Positions 42,967 to 52,011 are shown, numbered from the stretch's first letter. The stretch: 64,000 bases of DNA from Halorientalis regularis (GCF_023698535.1 NZ_JALJCL010000011.1:1-64000); one strand, 5' to 3'. The notes: generated from the letters alone by a model not told the origin. Program-made: numbers and translations.

Positions 42967-43374
42967 GTGACCCTGTGCGAGCGCGTCTGGGACGATCTGG
43001 TGGGGCGGTACGGAGCCGACATCCGTGCGGTGATCCGGTACCATCCGATAGAGTACGAAGAACGGATGCGCGACGACGTTCGGGCGCAGTACACCGACAG
43101 CGACGTGCAGTCGTTCGTCGACGAAGCGATCGTCAACCAGCTGAGTCTGGAGTCGAAAGTCGACGCGGTCGACCTCGGCCCGTTCCACGGCCTCGTCCGA
43201 ATCTTCGACGACGCGTGGGTCCTCGTCTGGCCGGACAGTCTCGACGAGAAGTCGGGCTTTCTCGTCACGCTCCAGCGCGAGAACTCGTCCGTCGGCATCG
43301 ACGCCATGGAGGATATCGACGCGCATCTCTCCGAGGAGATCGAACCACGGATTCCGGCCGTTCAGTCGGTATAG
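42967..43374 (+). CDS. Conserved haloarchaeal protein, DUF7522-like
   Basis: A 135-residue acidic protein (GTG start, LCERVWDDLVGRYGADIRAV, YHPIEYEERMRDDVRAQYT, then a beta half VRIFDDAWVLVWPD). From memory this is the DUF7522 family; function unknown. The GTG at 42967 is supported by a TATA-like CTAATACG at about 42933-42940. The last 13 nt overlap the convergent RLI gene. Confidence 0.75.
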   Translation: MTLCERVWDDLVGRYGADIRAVIRYHPIEYEERMRDDVRAQYTDSDVQSFVDEAIVNQLSLESKVDAVDLGPFHGLVRIFDDAWVLVWPDSLDEKSGFLVTLQRENSSVGIDAMEDIDAHLSEEIEPRIPAVQSV

Positions 43375-45191
43375 TAGTACTCGCCGTCCTTCTTTTGCTG
43401 GCGGTCGAGTTGACTGCCCGGCTTGTTGACCCGCGGACGTGAGGTCCGTTCGTCGCGCCGGAAGGTCACGTCGAGGTTGGCGAGGAACTCGTTCATCCCC
43501 TCGCGCATCCCCTTGGGCGCGGAGGCGTGGCCGTGCTGGGCGGGTTCGCCGTCGAAGACGAGCAGGCGGTCCGCCAGCAGGTCGATCATGTAGATGTCGT
43601 GGTCGATGACCAGCGCCGTGGCGTCGTGAATCTCGGTGTACCGGCGGATGGCGTCGGTCGCCAGCACGCGCTGTTCCACGTCCAGGTGGGCCGAGGGCTC
43701 GTCCAGCAGGTAGAGATCGGCGTCTTTCGAGAGACAGGCCGCGATGGCGACTCGCTGGCGCTCCCCGCCCGAGAGGTCGGTGAGGTTCTGCTCCATCACC
43801 CGTTCGAGCTGGAGCGGCTGGGCGATCTCGGTCTTCCAGTAGGAGGACCCGAAGTCGTCGGTGATCGACCGGAGGAACGCGTCGACCCGCATGTGCTGGT
43901 CGATCTCGATGTACTGGGGCTTGTAGGAGATGTCCAGTTCCGCGTCGACTTCGCCCGTGTCGGGGTCGAGGCGGCCGGCGAGCAACTGGGCGAACGTCGA
44001 CTTCCCGATCCCGTTGGGACCGACGACGCCCAGGACCTCGCCCTCGTGGATCTGGCCGGCCTCGGCTTCGAGACTGAACTCGCCGTCGCCGTAGGACTTG
44101 GTGAGTTCGGGGTACTCGGCGACCACCTGGCCGCTGGTGACGGTCCGGGGCGCGTGTTCCTCGAACTCGATGGCGTCCTGCCGGATGCGCATGTTCTCGT
44201 TCTCCAGGTAGCCCGAGAGGTACTCGTTGATCCCGTTGCGGACCGACTTCGGCGGCGTGATGATACCGAACGCCCCGGGGCTCCCGTAGGCGAGGTGGAT
44301 GTTGTCCGCGAGCAAATCGAGGATCGCGAGGTCGTGTTCGACGACGAGCATCGAGCGGTCCTCCTCCTCGGCGAGTTCCCGGATAATCCGGGCCGCGGTC
44401 ACGCGCTGGCCGATGTCCAGATACGGCGTGATCTCGTCGAGGAAGTAGAAGTCGGCCTCGCGCGCCAGCGTGGCGGTCATGGCCACGCGCTGGAGTTCCC
44501 CGCCCGAGATGGAGTCGATGTCCTGATCGAGAACGGCCTCGATACCGAACCGTTCGACGAGGTCGTCGAGCGCCCCGCGCTCGTCGGTCCGCTCGAGCAG
44601 CTCGCGGGTCTTCCCGTCGAACTGGTCGGGGATCTGGTCGACGTACTGGGGCTTGCGGGCGACGGTCACGTCGTCGTCACGGAGGTCTTCGAGGTAATTC
44701 TGGAGTCCGGTGCCCCGGTACTCGTCGAGGATGGTGTCCCAGTCGGGCTCCTGGTTGAACTCGCCGAGGTTGGGCCGCATCTCGCCGGCGAGAATGTGGA
44801 TGGCCGTGGTCTTCCCGATGCCGTTCGGGCCCAGAATGCCGGTGACTTGTCCTTCCTCGGGGGCGGGCAGGCCGTAGAGGGCGAAGGCGTTCTCGCCGTA
44901 GCGGTGGACGGGCTCGTCGTCGAGTTCCTGTGGCAGGTTGATGATCTCGATGGCGTCGAAGGGGCACTTCTCGACGCAGATGCCACAGGACTCGCCCAGA
45001 CAGAGTTCTTCGCTGATCGAGATCTGGTCCGGGCCGCCTTCGTAGAGGTCGTCGTCCTCGTGGCGTTCGTCGCGGGTGACGATACACTCCTCGCCGGTCC
45101 GGTTCGGTGGGCAGAAGTTCGCACACTCGTAGTTACACCGGTCGGGCTGGCACCTGTCGAGGTCGACGACGGCGATACTGTCTTCGGCCAT
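43362..45191 (-). CDS. Ribosome recycling ATPase RLI/ABCE1
   Basis: A 609-residue ABC protein that splits ribosomes after termination. Two [4Fe-4S] ferredoxin motifs at the N-terminus (CQPDRCNYECANFCP; CLGESCGICVEKCP) are followed by NBD1 with GPNGIGKTT (about 120-128) and LSGG-type signature ISGGELQRV, a hinge, then NBD2 with GPNGIGKST (about 390) and LSGGERQRV. All conserved elements of archaeal ABCE1 are present. It starts 1 nt after the stop of the EMC6-like gene, so the two form an operon. Confidence 0.97.
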   Translation of the reverse strand: MAEDSIAVVDLDRCQPDRCNYECANFCPPNRTGEECIVTRDERHEDDDLYEGGPDQISISEELCLGESCGICVEKCPFDAIEIINLPQELDDEPVHRYGENAFALYGLPAPEEGQVTGILGPNGIGKTTAIHILAGEMRPNLGEFNQEPDWDTILDEYRGTGLQNYLEDLRDDDVTVARKPQYVDQIPDQFDGKTRELLERTDERGALDDLVERFGIEAVLDQDIDSISGGELQRVAMTATLAREADFYFLDEITPYLDIGQRVTAARIIRELAEEEDRSMLVVEHDLAILDLLADNIHLAYGSPGAFGIITPPKSVRNGINEYLSGYLENENMRIRQDAIEFEEHAPRTVTSGQVVAEYPELTKSYGDGEFSLEAEAGQIHEGEVLGVVGPNGIGKSTFAQLLAGRLDPDTGEVDAELDISYKPQYIEIDQHMRVDAFLRSITDDFGSSYWKTEIAQPLQLERVMEQNLTDLSGGERQRVAIAACLSKDADLYLLDEPSAHLDVEQRVLATDAIRRYTEIHDATALVIDHDIYMIDLLADRLLVFDGEPAQHGHASAPKGMREGMNEFLANLDVTFRRDERTSRPRVNKPGSQLDRQQKKDGEYYYTD

Positions 45192-45192
45192 G

Positions 45193-45519
45193 TTAGAAGG
45201 GGAGTGATGTGTTCGCGGTTAGCAGGACGGCCCAGGAGACGAACCAGAGCGCGAAGGTCATGAAGCCGACGTAGAGGTAGTCCTTCGCGCCGAAGTCGTT
45301 GACGTCGATGCCCAGCAGTTTCAGGATCGGGAACTGGACGAGGACCGCCCCGAGGACGACCAGCAGCGCGGTGTCGTTGGTCGCGGCCACGGTGGGATCC
45401 ATCCCGGCAGTCACTGCCGCGGAGGCGACGGCTGCCCCGATTCCCGCGATGGAGGCAAGCGTCGTCACTTTCAGCCCACGGATGTGGGCTGCCCGCCGTT
45501 CGGCCGTGTCCGTTGCCAT
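45193..45519 (-). CDS. EMC6-like membrane protein
   Basis: A 108-residue protein with three hydrophobic helices (VTTLASIAGIGAAVASAAV, ALLVVLGAVLVQFPILKLLG, LYVGFMTFALWFVSWAVLL) and the short conserved DVNDFGAKDYLYVG loop. It belongs to the archaeal EMC6-like family, related to the eukaryotic ER membrane complex subunit that helps insert membrane proteins. ATG 45519 chosen over a longer start at 45546. Immediately upstream of RLI. Confidence 0.82.
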   Translation of the reverse strand: MATDTAERRAAHIRGLKVTTLASIAGIGAAVASAAVTAGMDPTVAATNDTALLVVLGAVLVQFPILKLLGIDVNDFGAKDYLYVGFMTFALWFVSWAVLLTANTSLPF

Positions 45520-45707
45520 ACCAACGTCTCCGCCATCGGGCCCCAAAAACCGTTCGTTGTCGTGTCGCTTTCCCCGGGCGGTCCCGGTCGGCGTCGCGGT
45601 TCGGCGCGCACCGACACATGCCGAACGGCCGCGATGGGGCTGGATTCGGACTGTTCGGTCAGTCTGTGCATCAATCTTTATGCACCAGGCGCGCCACCGT
45701 CTACGCG
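45520..45707. other. Divergent intergenic region, 188 bp
   Basis: Holds promoters for the EMC6-RLI operon and the HTH gene. The plus-strand TATA-like CTTTATGC at 45676-45683 is 28 nt before ATG 45708. Nothing else recognised. Confidence 0.45.
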
Positions 45708-45986
45708 ATGGCAGAATCCGATGGGGAGACTATCGCGGACCTTCCGCCGAGTGCGAAGCTCGTGTACAAGGTGCTGGAGTACAACGGGCCGCTCACCCAG
45801 AAGGGGATCGTCGAAGAGTCCATGTTGTCCGCCCGTACTGTCCGGTACGCCCTGGAACGGCTCGAAGAGGTGGGGGCCGTCGACGAGGACGTCTACTTCG
45901 CCGACGCCCGGCAGAACCTCTACGAGATCGTCGATGACGCCGAGGAACAGCCCTCCGAAAGTACTGAATCGGCCGTCTCCGACTGA
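45708..45986 (+). CDS. Winged-helix transcriptional regulator (MarR/ArsR-like)
   Basis: A 92-residue protein that is little more than a winged helix: PPSAKLVYKVLEYNGPLTQK, IVEESMLSARTVRYALERLE, then EVGAVDEDVYFADARQ. The acidic C-tail has no ligand domain. Small stand-alone HTH proteins of this kind are abundant in haloarchaea. Leaderless start supported by the TATA element at 45676. Confidence 0.85.
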   Translation: MAESDGETIADLPPSAKLVYKVLEYNGPLTQKGIVEESMLSARTVRYALERLEEVGAVDEDVYFADARQNLYEIVDDAEEQPSESTESAVSD

Positions 45987-46367
45987 CCAATCCGCCGGTT
46001 GCGCCGCCGACGGCACCGCCGGTAGCTGCGTACCGGGCACGACCGAGTGCACGTTTGATGCCTCCCATATCAGTACAGACGAGGAGCTAGCGGATACCAC
46101 TCGCGGCCCCACTGTTTTCGGTCTCAGGTGGCCTGTGGCAACCATCTGCTCAGGGGCGCAAGCACCCGTTCGTACGGTATGCGGGAGCCTTTGCTCCCGC
46201 ACTACTCGGCGCAAAAACGTCTCCAGAGATCTGCGATCTCTGACGGGCGGTTCGAGAGACGCCGTCGGCGTCTCTCGTCAGCTCGGTAGTCCAGCGGACT
46301 AACGGCGACTCGCGGGCGCATGGCTCCCGCGAACGTGGGCGAAAACCGCCGGTCCGACGACCTCACG
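45987..46367. other. Gene-free region, 381 bp, ending in a hairpin series
   Basis: Between two convergent genes. The first 190 bases show no reading frame on the plus strand; a minus-strand frame from 46068 (MGGIKRALGRARYAATG) has a Gly/Ala-rich start but soon runs into the antisense of the HTH gene. The second half carries five hairpins (separate entry). Confidence 0.5.
46180..46332. repeat. Five consecutive hairpins
   Basis: Stems at 46180-46188/46193-46201 (TGCGGGAGC, loop CTTT), 46225-46231/46235-46241 (AGAGATC, loop TGC), 46253-46264/46266-46277 (CGAGAGACGCCG, 1-nt centre), 46288-46292/46296-46300 (AGTCC, loop AGC), and 46310-46316/46326-46332 (TCGCGGG, loop 9 nt), separated by 23, 11, 10 and 9 nt. 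All stems are perfect. On the minus strand the series runs into a T5 stretch (46213-46217), so part of it could terminate the PIN-KH ATPase transcript. Confidence 0.7.
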
Positions 46368-48242
46368 CTACGATGGGATGACCTGAATCGTCTTCCCGCG
46401 GTCGATCGCCTGCTCCAGTTCCTCGGCGATGGCGCTCCCCCGCGAGACCTGGATCTCCCCGCCCCGCGAGACCGTGGCGGTGAACAGGTATTCCCCGTCG
46501 GCCTGGACCTCGACGGTCTCGCCGGCGTGCCCCTCCATCGGGACGATCACGTGCCGGGAGGTCACTTCGGGCGTGACGATCTGGCCCGGCTGGCCGCCAC
46601 CGCTGTCGCCACCGCCGCCACTGCCAGTACCGCCCGACGCGCCGCCGGGTTTCTCCGAGAGCGTCCGCACGTCGATGTCGATCCCCAGCCGGTTCTCGAT
46701 GTCGGAGATGCGACCGCCGCCCTTGCCGATGACCTGTGAGATGTCGTCGTCCTCGACCCAGACGACGGCGGTGTTGGGTCCCTTGAGGTCGACCTCGACG
46801 TGGCCGTGGGCGACGGAGCGAATCTCCCGTTCGACCTCCTGTTTGGCGATGCGGTCGACACCGGAGTCCTGCCCGCCGCCCTCGCTGTCCTCGCCGATCG
46901 GGACGGTGACGACCTGCCGGTTGAAGGTGTAGATCTCGTACTCGGGCTGGCCCGTCTCGAAGTCCCGGATCATGATGACCGGGCGCGCGAGGTCTTCCTC
47001 CATCAGTCCCTCCGGCACCTTGACCTCCGTCGTCACGTCGTAGACCTTCTCGACGCGGCCCTCCTCGATGTAGACGACGGTGTCGACGACCTGGGGGATC
47101 ATCCCCAGTTCCACGCGGCCGACCAGCCGCTGGAGCGAGTCGATCGCGCGGGTCGCGTGGACGACGCCGATCATCCCGACGCCCGCGAGGCGCATGTCGG
47201 CGAACACCTCGAAGTCGTCGGTCTTGCGCACCTCGTCGTAGATGGTGTAGTCCGGCCGGACCATCAGCAGGGAGTCGGCGGTCTTGGCCATCTCGTCGCC
47301 CAGTTCCGTGTACTGGGTGATGTTCGGGCCGACCTGCAGGTCCCGCGGTTTCTCCATGGTTTTGACGGCGAAGTCGGCGTCGGCGAGGAACTCGGCGACC
47401 GCTTGTGCGAACGTGGACTTCCCGGCCCCGGGCGCGCCGGAGATCAGGACGCCGCGCTGGTGGTCGGTGAGCCGCTCGCGGAGTTCGTCGGCGAACTCGT
47501 AGTCGTCCAGCTCCGTCTTGACGATGGGTCGGACCGCGGTGATCTCGTGGCCGTCCGCGAAGGGCGGGCTGGCGATGGCGATCCGCATGTCCCGGAACTG
47601 GACGATGGTCATGCCGGGTTCGGAGAGTTCGATGAACCCGTCCGGGCTGGCGCGGGCGCTGTTCTCGATCTCCTGGGCCCACTCCTTGAGTTGCGCTTCG
47701 GTCGAGGGCTCGTCGCGGATCTCCTCGTAGTGCATCTCGCCGAGTTCGCCCCGCTTGGCCATCGGCGGGACGCCGGTCTTCAGGTGGAGACTCATCGTCG
47801 TCTCGTCGAGGAACTGCTCGATGGTGAGGGTCTCGACGGCGGTCTCCTCGACGATGGGTTCGACGTACTCGACGGTGATCCCTTTCGCCGTGGCCACCTC
47901 GCTCTGGACGATGTCGGAGGTGAACAGGGTCGCACCGTGCTCGGCGGCGGTGTCGCGGATGATGGCGTCGATTTCGCCCTCGCCGGCGTCGTCGATTTCG
48001 TCCGCGTCCGGGCGCTGGCCGACGTATTCGAGGTCGATCTCGCCGTCGTCGGCCAGATCCGCGAGCGCCTGGAGTTCGGTCAGTCCGTCCCAGCCGCTGT
48101 CCCGCCCCTCGTTGGCCTGTGACTCCAGTTCGCCGACGACGGCTTCCGGCACGTAGATCGTCGCGCCGGCGAAATCACCGGCTTCGACGTGGTCGGACAC
48201 GCGGCCGTCGATGACGACGCTGGTGTCCGGTACAACGTTCAT
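46368..48242 (-). CDS. PIN-KH ATPase (VapC/PilT-like archaeal ATPase)
   Basis: A 624-residue protein: an N-terminal PIN nuclease-like domain (VVPDTSVVIDGRVSDHVEAG, Asp residues at about 5, 11 and later DAIIRDTA and FTSDIVQS), a PilT/VirB11-like ATPase core with Walker A GAPGAGKST (about 282-290) and VRPDYTIYDEVR, then a KH domain (VIGKGGGRISDIENRLGI, near 500) after a variable linker. A Gly/Ser-rich spacer of about 30 residues leads to a C-terminal beta domain. The family is universal in archaea and probably acts in RNA quality control or ribosome processing. ATG 48242 chosen. Confidence 0.92.
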   Translation of the reverse strand: MNVVPDTSVVIDGRVSDHVEAGDFAGATIYVPEAVVGELESQANEGRDSGWDGLTELQALADLADDGEIDLEYVGQRPDADEIDDAGEGEIDAIIRDTAAEHGATLFTSDIVQSEVATAKGITVEYVEPIVEETAVETLTIEQFLDETTMSLHLKTGVPPMAKRGELGEMHYEEIRDEPSTEAQLKEWAQEIENSARASPDGFIELSEPGMTIVQFRDMRIAIASPPFADGHEITAVRPIVKTELDDYEFADELRERLTDHQRGVLISGAPGAGKSTFAQAVAEFLADADFAVKTMEKPRDLQVGPNITQYTELGDEMAKTADSLLMVRPDYTIYDEVRKTDDFEVFADMRLAGVGMIGVVHATRAIDSLQRLVGRVELGMIPQVVDTVVYIEEGRVEKVYDVTTEVKVPEGLMEEDLARPVIMIRDFETGQPEYEIYTFNRQVVTVPIGEDSEGGGQDSGVDRIAKQEVEREIRSVAHGHVEVDLKGPNTAVVWVEDDDISQVIGKGGGRISDIENRLGIDIDVRTLSEKPGGASGGTGSGGGGDSGGGQPGQIVTPEVTSRHVIVPMEGHAGETVEVQADGEYLFTATVSRGGEIQVSRGSAIAEELEQAIDRGKTIQVIPS

Positions 48243-48303
48243 ACCCACAGTAGGAGCCGCTCGCCTCATAAGGGTCGTGATGCTGTCGGCCGAGCGGGGC
48301 GGC

Positions 48304-49311
48304 CTAGATCGCCTCGATCTCGAAGTCGGCGGCGTAGTAGTCCAGCGCGAGGACGACGACCGCGCCGACGACTGAGACTCCGAGGAAAGTGATCGCCACG
48401 TCGACCGTGAAGCCGACCTCCCCCCGGACCGTCGCGACGGGTGCCCGGAGCGCCCCCACGACGAGCGCGACGAGGAATGCGAGCGTCACCTCCCGGCTCC
48501 GGTTCAGGGCGTACCGGACCGCCCGCGAGATGGTGAACAACCCGACCAGCCCGCCGGCGACGAACGTCACGACGATGGTTCCGGGACCAGTGACCGCTTC
48601 GACCGAGCCGCCCGTGACCAGCCCGGCCAGCCCGTCGACGAACTCCGAGAGTGTCTCGGACAGCCTGGCGTGTTGCCCGAGGATGACGAGAATCAACGAC
48701 CCCGAGAGGCCGGGGAGAATCATCGCGCTCACGGCCACCGTCCCGGCCACGAAGACCAGCGGGAGGCCCCCGCCGAACAGTTCCTCTGCCTGGCCGGACA
48801 TCAGGAAGGCCAGCAGGAAGCCCGCGACGGCGGCGACACCGGCGCTCACGGTCCGGATCGAGATGGCACGCAGGAGGACGACCGCGGAGGCCGCGATCAG
48901 CCCGAAAAAAAAGCCGTAGAGGACGACCGGTGCGCTCTCGTTGAGGACCGTCACGATCCGGGTGACGATAATCACGGCCGTGAGGATACCGGTCAGCAGG
49001 ATGAGCAGGAACCAGCCGTCCACGTCGTCGAAGATGGCCTCGGCCCGGCGGACGGAGATCCCCCCGTCGAGGGGAGTGAGCGCCTTCAGAAATCCCAGCA
49101 CCGCCCGCGGCGTGACGGCGGTGATGGCGGTGATGAGCCGCTCGTAGATCCCGACGATCAGCGCGATGGTCCCGCCAGAAACCCCCGGAACGGCGTCGGC
49201 ACTCCCCATGAACATCCCGATCAGGTACGTCGACGCCCACTCTCTGAGCGGCGGCACCGACGCCCCGAGCGTCGGGGTCTCGTCGGTCGTGTGGTCCGGC
49301 GATGACGGCAT
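48304..49311 (-). CDS. DUF368 membrane protein (polyprenyl-phosphate transporter type)
   Basis: A 335-residue protein with about eight helices. The signature GSADAVPGVSGGTIALIVGIYE and the second repeat LPGLSGSLILVILGQH define the DUF368 family. Bacterial members flip undecaprenyl phosphate back across the membrane, so an archaeal role in dolichyl-phosphate recycling for glycosylation is likely but inferred. Upstream ends meet an M20 peptidase gene in the opposite direction. Confidence 0.88.
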   Translation of the reverse strand: MPSSPDHTTDETPTLGASVPPLREWASTYLIGMFMGSADAVPGVSGGTIALIVGIYERLITAITAVTPRAVLGFLKALTPLDGGISVRRAEAIFDDVDGWFLLILLTGILTAVIIVTRIVTVLNESAPVVLYGFFFGLIAASAVVLLRAISIRTVSAGVAAVAGFLLAFLMSGQAEELFGGGLPLVFVAGTVAVSAMILPGLSGSLILVILGQHARLSETLSEFVDGLAGLVTGGSVEAVTGPGTIVVTFVAGGLVGLFTISRAVRYALNRSREVTLAFLVALVVGALRAPVATVRGEVGFTVDVAITFLGVSVVGAVVVLALDYYAADFEIEAI

Positions 49312-49408
49312 TCACTTCGAGTTCCACGAACAGCATCTTGTCTCTTGGGAAACGGGTCGGGCCGGCCCTGCCGTGGGCTTTTGTCGCCCCCGCCCGCAAC
49401 CGACGGGC

Positions 49409-50500
49409 ATGGACGCCATCGAACTGACCCGGGAACTGGTGGCCATCCCGAGCCACGACTCCGAAGCCGCCGTCGGCGACTCCATCGCGGACTGGCTCCG
49501 CGATCACACCGACGCCGAGGTTCGTCGGGACGACGCCGGCGCGGACGAGAACCGAGGGGGGAACGTGTTCGCCCGGAAGGGATCGGGCGATACCACGCTC
49601 GCACTGGTCGGCCACCACGACGTGGTGCCGCCGGACGACTCGCAGGTCACCGACTCGGGCGAGTACGTGATCGAGGAACGCGATGGCCGCATCTACGGCC
49701 GCGGCACCGCCGACATGAAGGGGGCGCTCGCGGCCGCGATGGTCGCCTTCGCCGAGGCAGAGCCAGCCTGCGAACTCGTCTTCGCCTCTTTCGTCGGCGA
49801 GGAGGTCGGCGGCGTCGGTGCCCGTCGCGCCATCGAGAACGGCTTCGCCCCCGACTACGCCGTCGTCACGGAGGGGTCGACCGGATATTCGGCCCCCCAG
49901 ACCACGGACGTGGCGGTCGCGCACAAGGGCCGGCGCGGGAGTACGATCACGGCCCGCGGCGAGGCCGCACACGCCAGCGAGGTCGAGCAGGGCGAGAACG
50001 CCATCTACCGCGCCACCGATGCCGTGGGGGTCGTCCGGGACCTCGATTTCCCGTCGACGGAGGTCCTGGGCCACTCGGTGGCCGGTTCGGTCGCGGTCAC
50101 CGAGATCGAGGGCGGGTCGGCGATGAACGTGCTCCCCGAGTGCTGTGAACTCACTGTGGACGAGCGAACCGTCCCGGGCGAGCGCGCGCCGCTGGAGCGG
50201 GTCGAGGATATCGCGGGCGTCGAGTGGACCGTCGACCAGGACCTGCCGCCGATGGCCTGCGGTGATCCGGAGCTCGCCGACGCCGTCCTCGACGCGGCCG
50301 ACGACGCGCAGGAGAACACGCCCGAACACGTCGTCAAGCCCCACGCGACGGACGCGGGATGGTTGTCCGACGCAGGGACCGACTGCGTGATCTGTGGCAT
50401 CGCCGAACCCGGCGAGGCCCACACGGCCGACGAGAGCGCGTCGCTCGCGGTGATCGAACGCTGTGAGCGGATCTACCGGAGACTGGCGGACTCGTTCTAG
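49409..50500 (+). CDS. M20-family metallopeptidase
   Basis: A 363-residue di-zinc amidohydrolase or peptidase related to ArgE/DapE/CPG2. Metal and catalytic motifs: VGHHDVVPP (first His ligand), GRGTADMKGALAAA (bridging Asp), Glu pair in FASFVGEEVGG, and the dimerisation domain with EAAHASEVEQGENAIYRA. Substrate class (acetyl-amino acid, succinyl-diaminopimelate or peptide) cannot be told; no lysine or arginine operon nearby. ATG 49409 starts the protein with DAIELTRELVAIPSHD as typical. Stop shares CTAG with the CheC gene. Confidence 0.9.
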   Translation: MDAIELTRELVAIPSHDSEAAVGDSIADWLRDHTDAEVRRDDAGADENRGGNVFARKGSGDTTLALVGHHDVVPPDDSQVTDSGEYVIEERDGRIYGRGTADMKGALAAAMVAFAEAEPACELVFASFVGEEVGGVGARRAIENGFAPDYAVVTEGSTGYSAPQTTDVAVAHKGRRGSTITARGEAAHASEVEQGENAIYRATDAVGVVRDLDFPSTEVLGHSVAGSVAVTEIEGGSAMNVLPECCELTVDERTVPGERAPLERVEDIAGVEWTVDQDLPPMACGDPELADAVLDAADDAQENTPEHVVKPHATDAGWLSDAGTDCVICGIAEPGEAHTADESASLAVIERCERIYRRLADSF

Positions 50501-52011
50501 AACAGATCGCTCGGGTCCGCGTCGGTCTGGTCTTTCCGGTCGACCGCCAGCGCCTCCAGCGCCGCGCCGAGGTCGGCCTCGTCGGGCAGGGCGTGGATCT
50601 CGCAGGTGAACGCCACGTCGTCGGTCTGGAGCGTCGACTCGATGGTGAAGGCGTGGGTCTGGAACGGCCCCAGTCGCTCGGTGATGAGTTCCACGAAGGC
50701 CATGTTCATGTCGCCGACGTACTCGGGTGGGGTGTGTTCGACCCCGGTTTCGAGGACGTTGGCCCAGCCGTCGATGAAGCCACTGGTCATGATGTTCCCT
50801 AACTCCTCGATGGCGCTCTCGTGCATGCCGGTGAACCCGTCCTCGTCGGGATCGACGGGCATCATCTCCTCGGCGATGTTCTCGGCGGATGCCTCGTCGA
50901 AGAGGATGACCAGCGAGCCGCTGGGCGTGCCGTCGAACTCGACGGTCGTGCCGACGTAGTCGCCGTCCTCCAGCTGGGCGGCGATGTCGTCGATGGGGGT
51001 GAAGGTGATCCCGGCGATTTCCGTGCTGGTCTCGATGCCTGCCATCTGGGTCACGCGCTCGGCCGCCGCCTCGGTGCCCTCCTTGGTCAGGTCGCTGAAC
51101 ACCGACAGCTTCTCCAAGGGGATCTCGTCGGCTCCCTCGGCCCCGTCCTCGAACCCGAAGAGCTCGTCCTCGTCGCCGGGGTCGAACGCGTCGGGGCTGT
51201 CGCTCGCCGCGTCGTCGGTGGCGAAGCTGCCGGCGTCGTCGCTCGCGCCGAACGCGCCCTCGGCGCTTCCACCGAAGGGGTCGTCCGCCGACGCGTCGGC
51301 ACCCTCGCCGTCGTCCGCCTCGTCCGCGGCCGCCGGTTCGGGCGTCGCGGTGTCTGCGTCCGCGCTGGCCGATTCGTCGTCCCCGCCCGGGACGATCAGT
51401 TCGTCGGGTTCGGTGTCGGCGTCCTGCCCCCCGATCTCGTCGCCCTCGGCTTCGGAGAACACGGGGTCGAGCGCCGAGCGGTCGGGTGCGAGGTAGATAT
51501 CGATGCGGCCTTCGCCCGACCGCCAGGTGATCGAACTCTGGAAGACGAGCGTGCTGTCGGTTTCGGGGCCGGTGGGGTCGAGCTGGAGCGCGTCGGCGTC
51601 CGGGTCGTCGAGGTACGTCGGTGCGGTCATCGAGAGCCCGGCACCGAGGTGGTCGCCCCAGTCGGTCGTGAACGACCCCATCATGATGTTGGCCATCTCC
51701 TTGAGCCCCGCGGAGGCCATCGAATCGTCGGCCTCGCCGGGGACCAGCGCCTCGACGACGGCCTCCGTCGCCGGCTGGTCGAACAGCAGGAGGGCCGTCC
51801 CGGAGAGTTTCCCCTCGATGTCGAAGCGCACGACCTCGTAGCCGCCGCTGTCGATCCGCTCGATGACGTCCTCGTGGTTCACTAGCAGGATCTTCGTCGT
51901 CCCGATGGCGGTACTGGCCGCCGTCATGTCGGTGAGCGCACCGTTGGCTCGCTCCGTGCCGTCACGGGTGAGCAGATTCAGTTCCTCCAAGGCGTCGATG
52001 TCGATTTTCAT
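50497..52011 (-). CDS. Double-domain CheC phosphatase
   Basis: A 504-residue protein with two CheC domains and a long acidic linker (about 190-300, rich in Asp/Glu/Ala/Ser). Each domain has the phosphatase helix pattern: first LKEMANIMMGSFTTDWGDHL, second AIEELGNIMTSGFIDGWANV (E-x2-N signature). Single-domain CheC removes phosphate from CheY in chemotaxis; fused double CheC proteins occur in haloarchaea. No other che gene is present, so it is an orphan. Start MKIDIDALEELNLLT. Confidence 0.9.
   Translation of the reverse strand: MKIDIDALEELNLLTRDGTERANGALTDMTAASTAIGTTKILLVNHEDVIERIDSGGYEVVRFDIEGKLSGTALLLFDQPATEAVVEALVPGEADDSMASAGLKEMANIMMGSFTTDWGDHLGAGLSMTAPTYLDDPDADALQLDPTGPETDSTLVFQSSITWRSGEGRIDIYLAPDRSALDPVFSEAEGDEIGGQDADTEPDELIVPGGDDESASADADTATPEPAAADEADDGEGADASADDPFGGSAEGAFGASDDAGSFATDDAASDSPDAFDPGDEDELFGFEDGAEGADEIPLEKLSVFSDLTKEGTEAAAERVTQMAGIETSTEIAGITFTPIDDIAAQLEDGDYVGTTVEFDGTPSGSLVILFDEASAENIAEEMMPVDPDEDGFTGMHESAIEELGNIMTSGFIDGWANVLETGVEHTPPEYVGDMNMAFVELITERLGPFQTHAFTIESTLQTDDVAFTCEIHALPDEADLGAALEALAVDRKDQTDADPSDLF

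Noticed and set aside
45793-46068. Minus-strand frame starting MGGIKRALGRARYAATG
   Set aside because: The first 25 residues look plausible, but it continues as the antisense of the HTH gene and lacks a promoter at suitable spacing.
45987-46367. Possible tRNA, SRP RNA or RNase P RNA in the hairpin region
   Set aside because: No cloverleaf with T-loop GGTTCAAATCC-like sequence, no SRP GNAR tetraloop domain, and no RNase P conserved core are visible.
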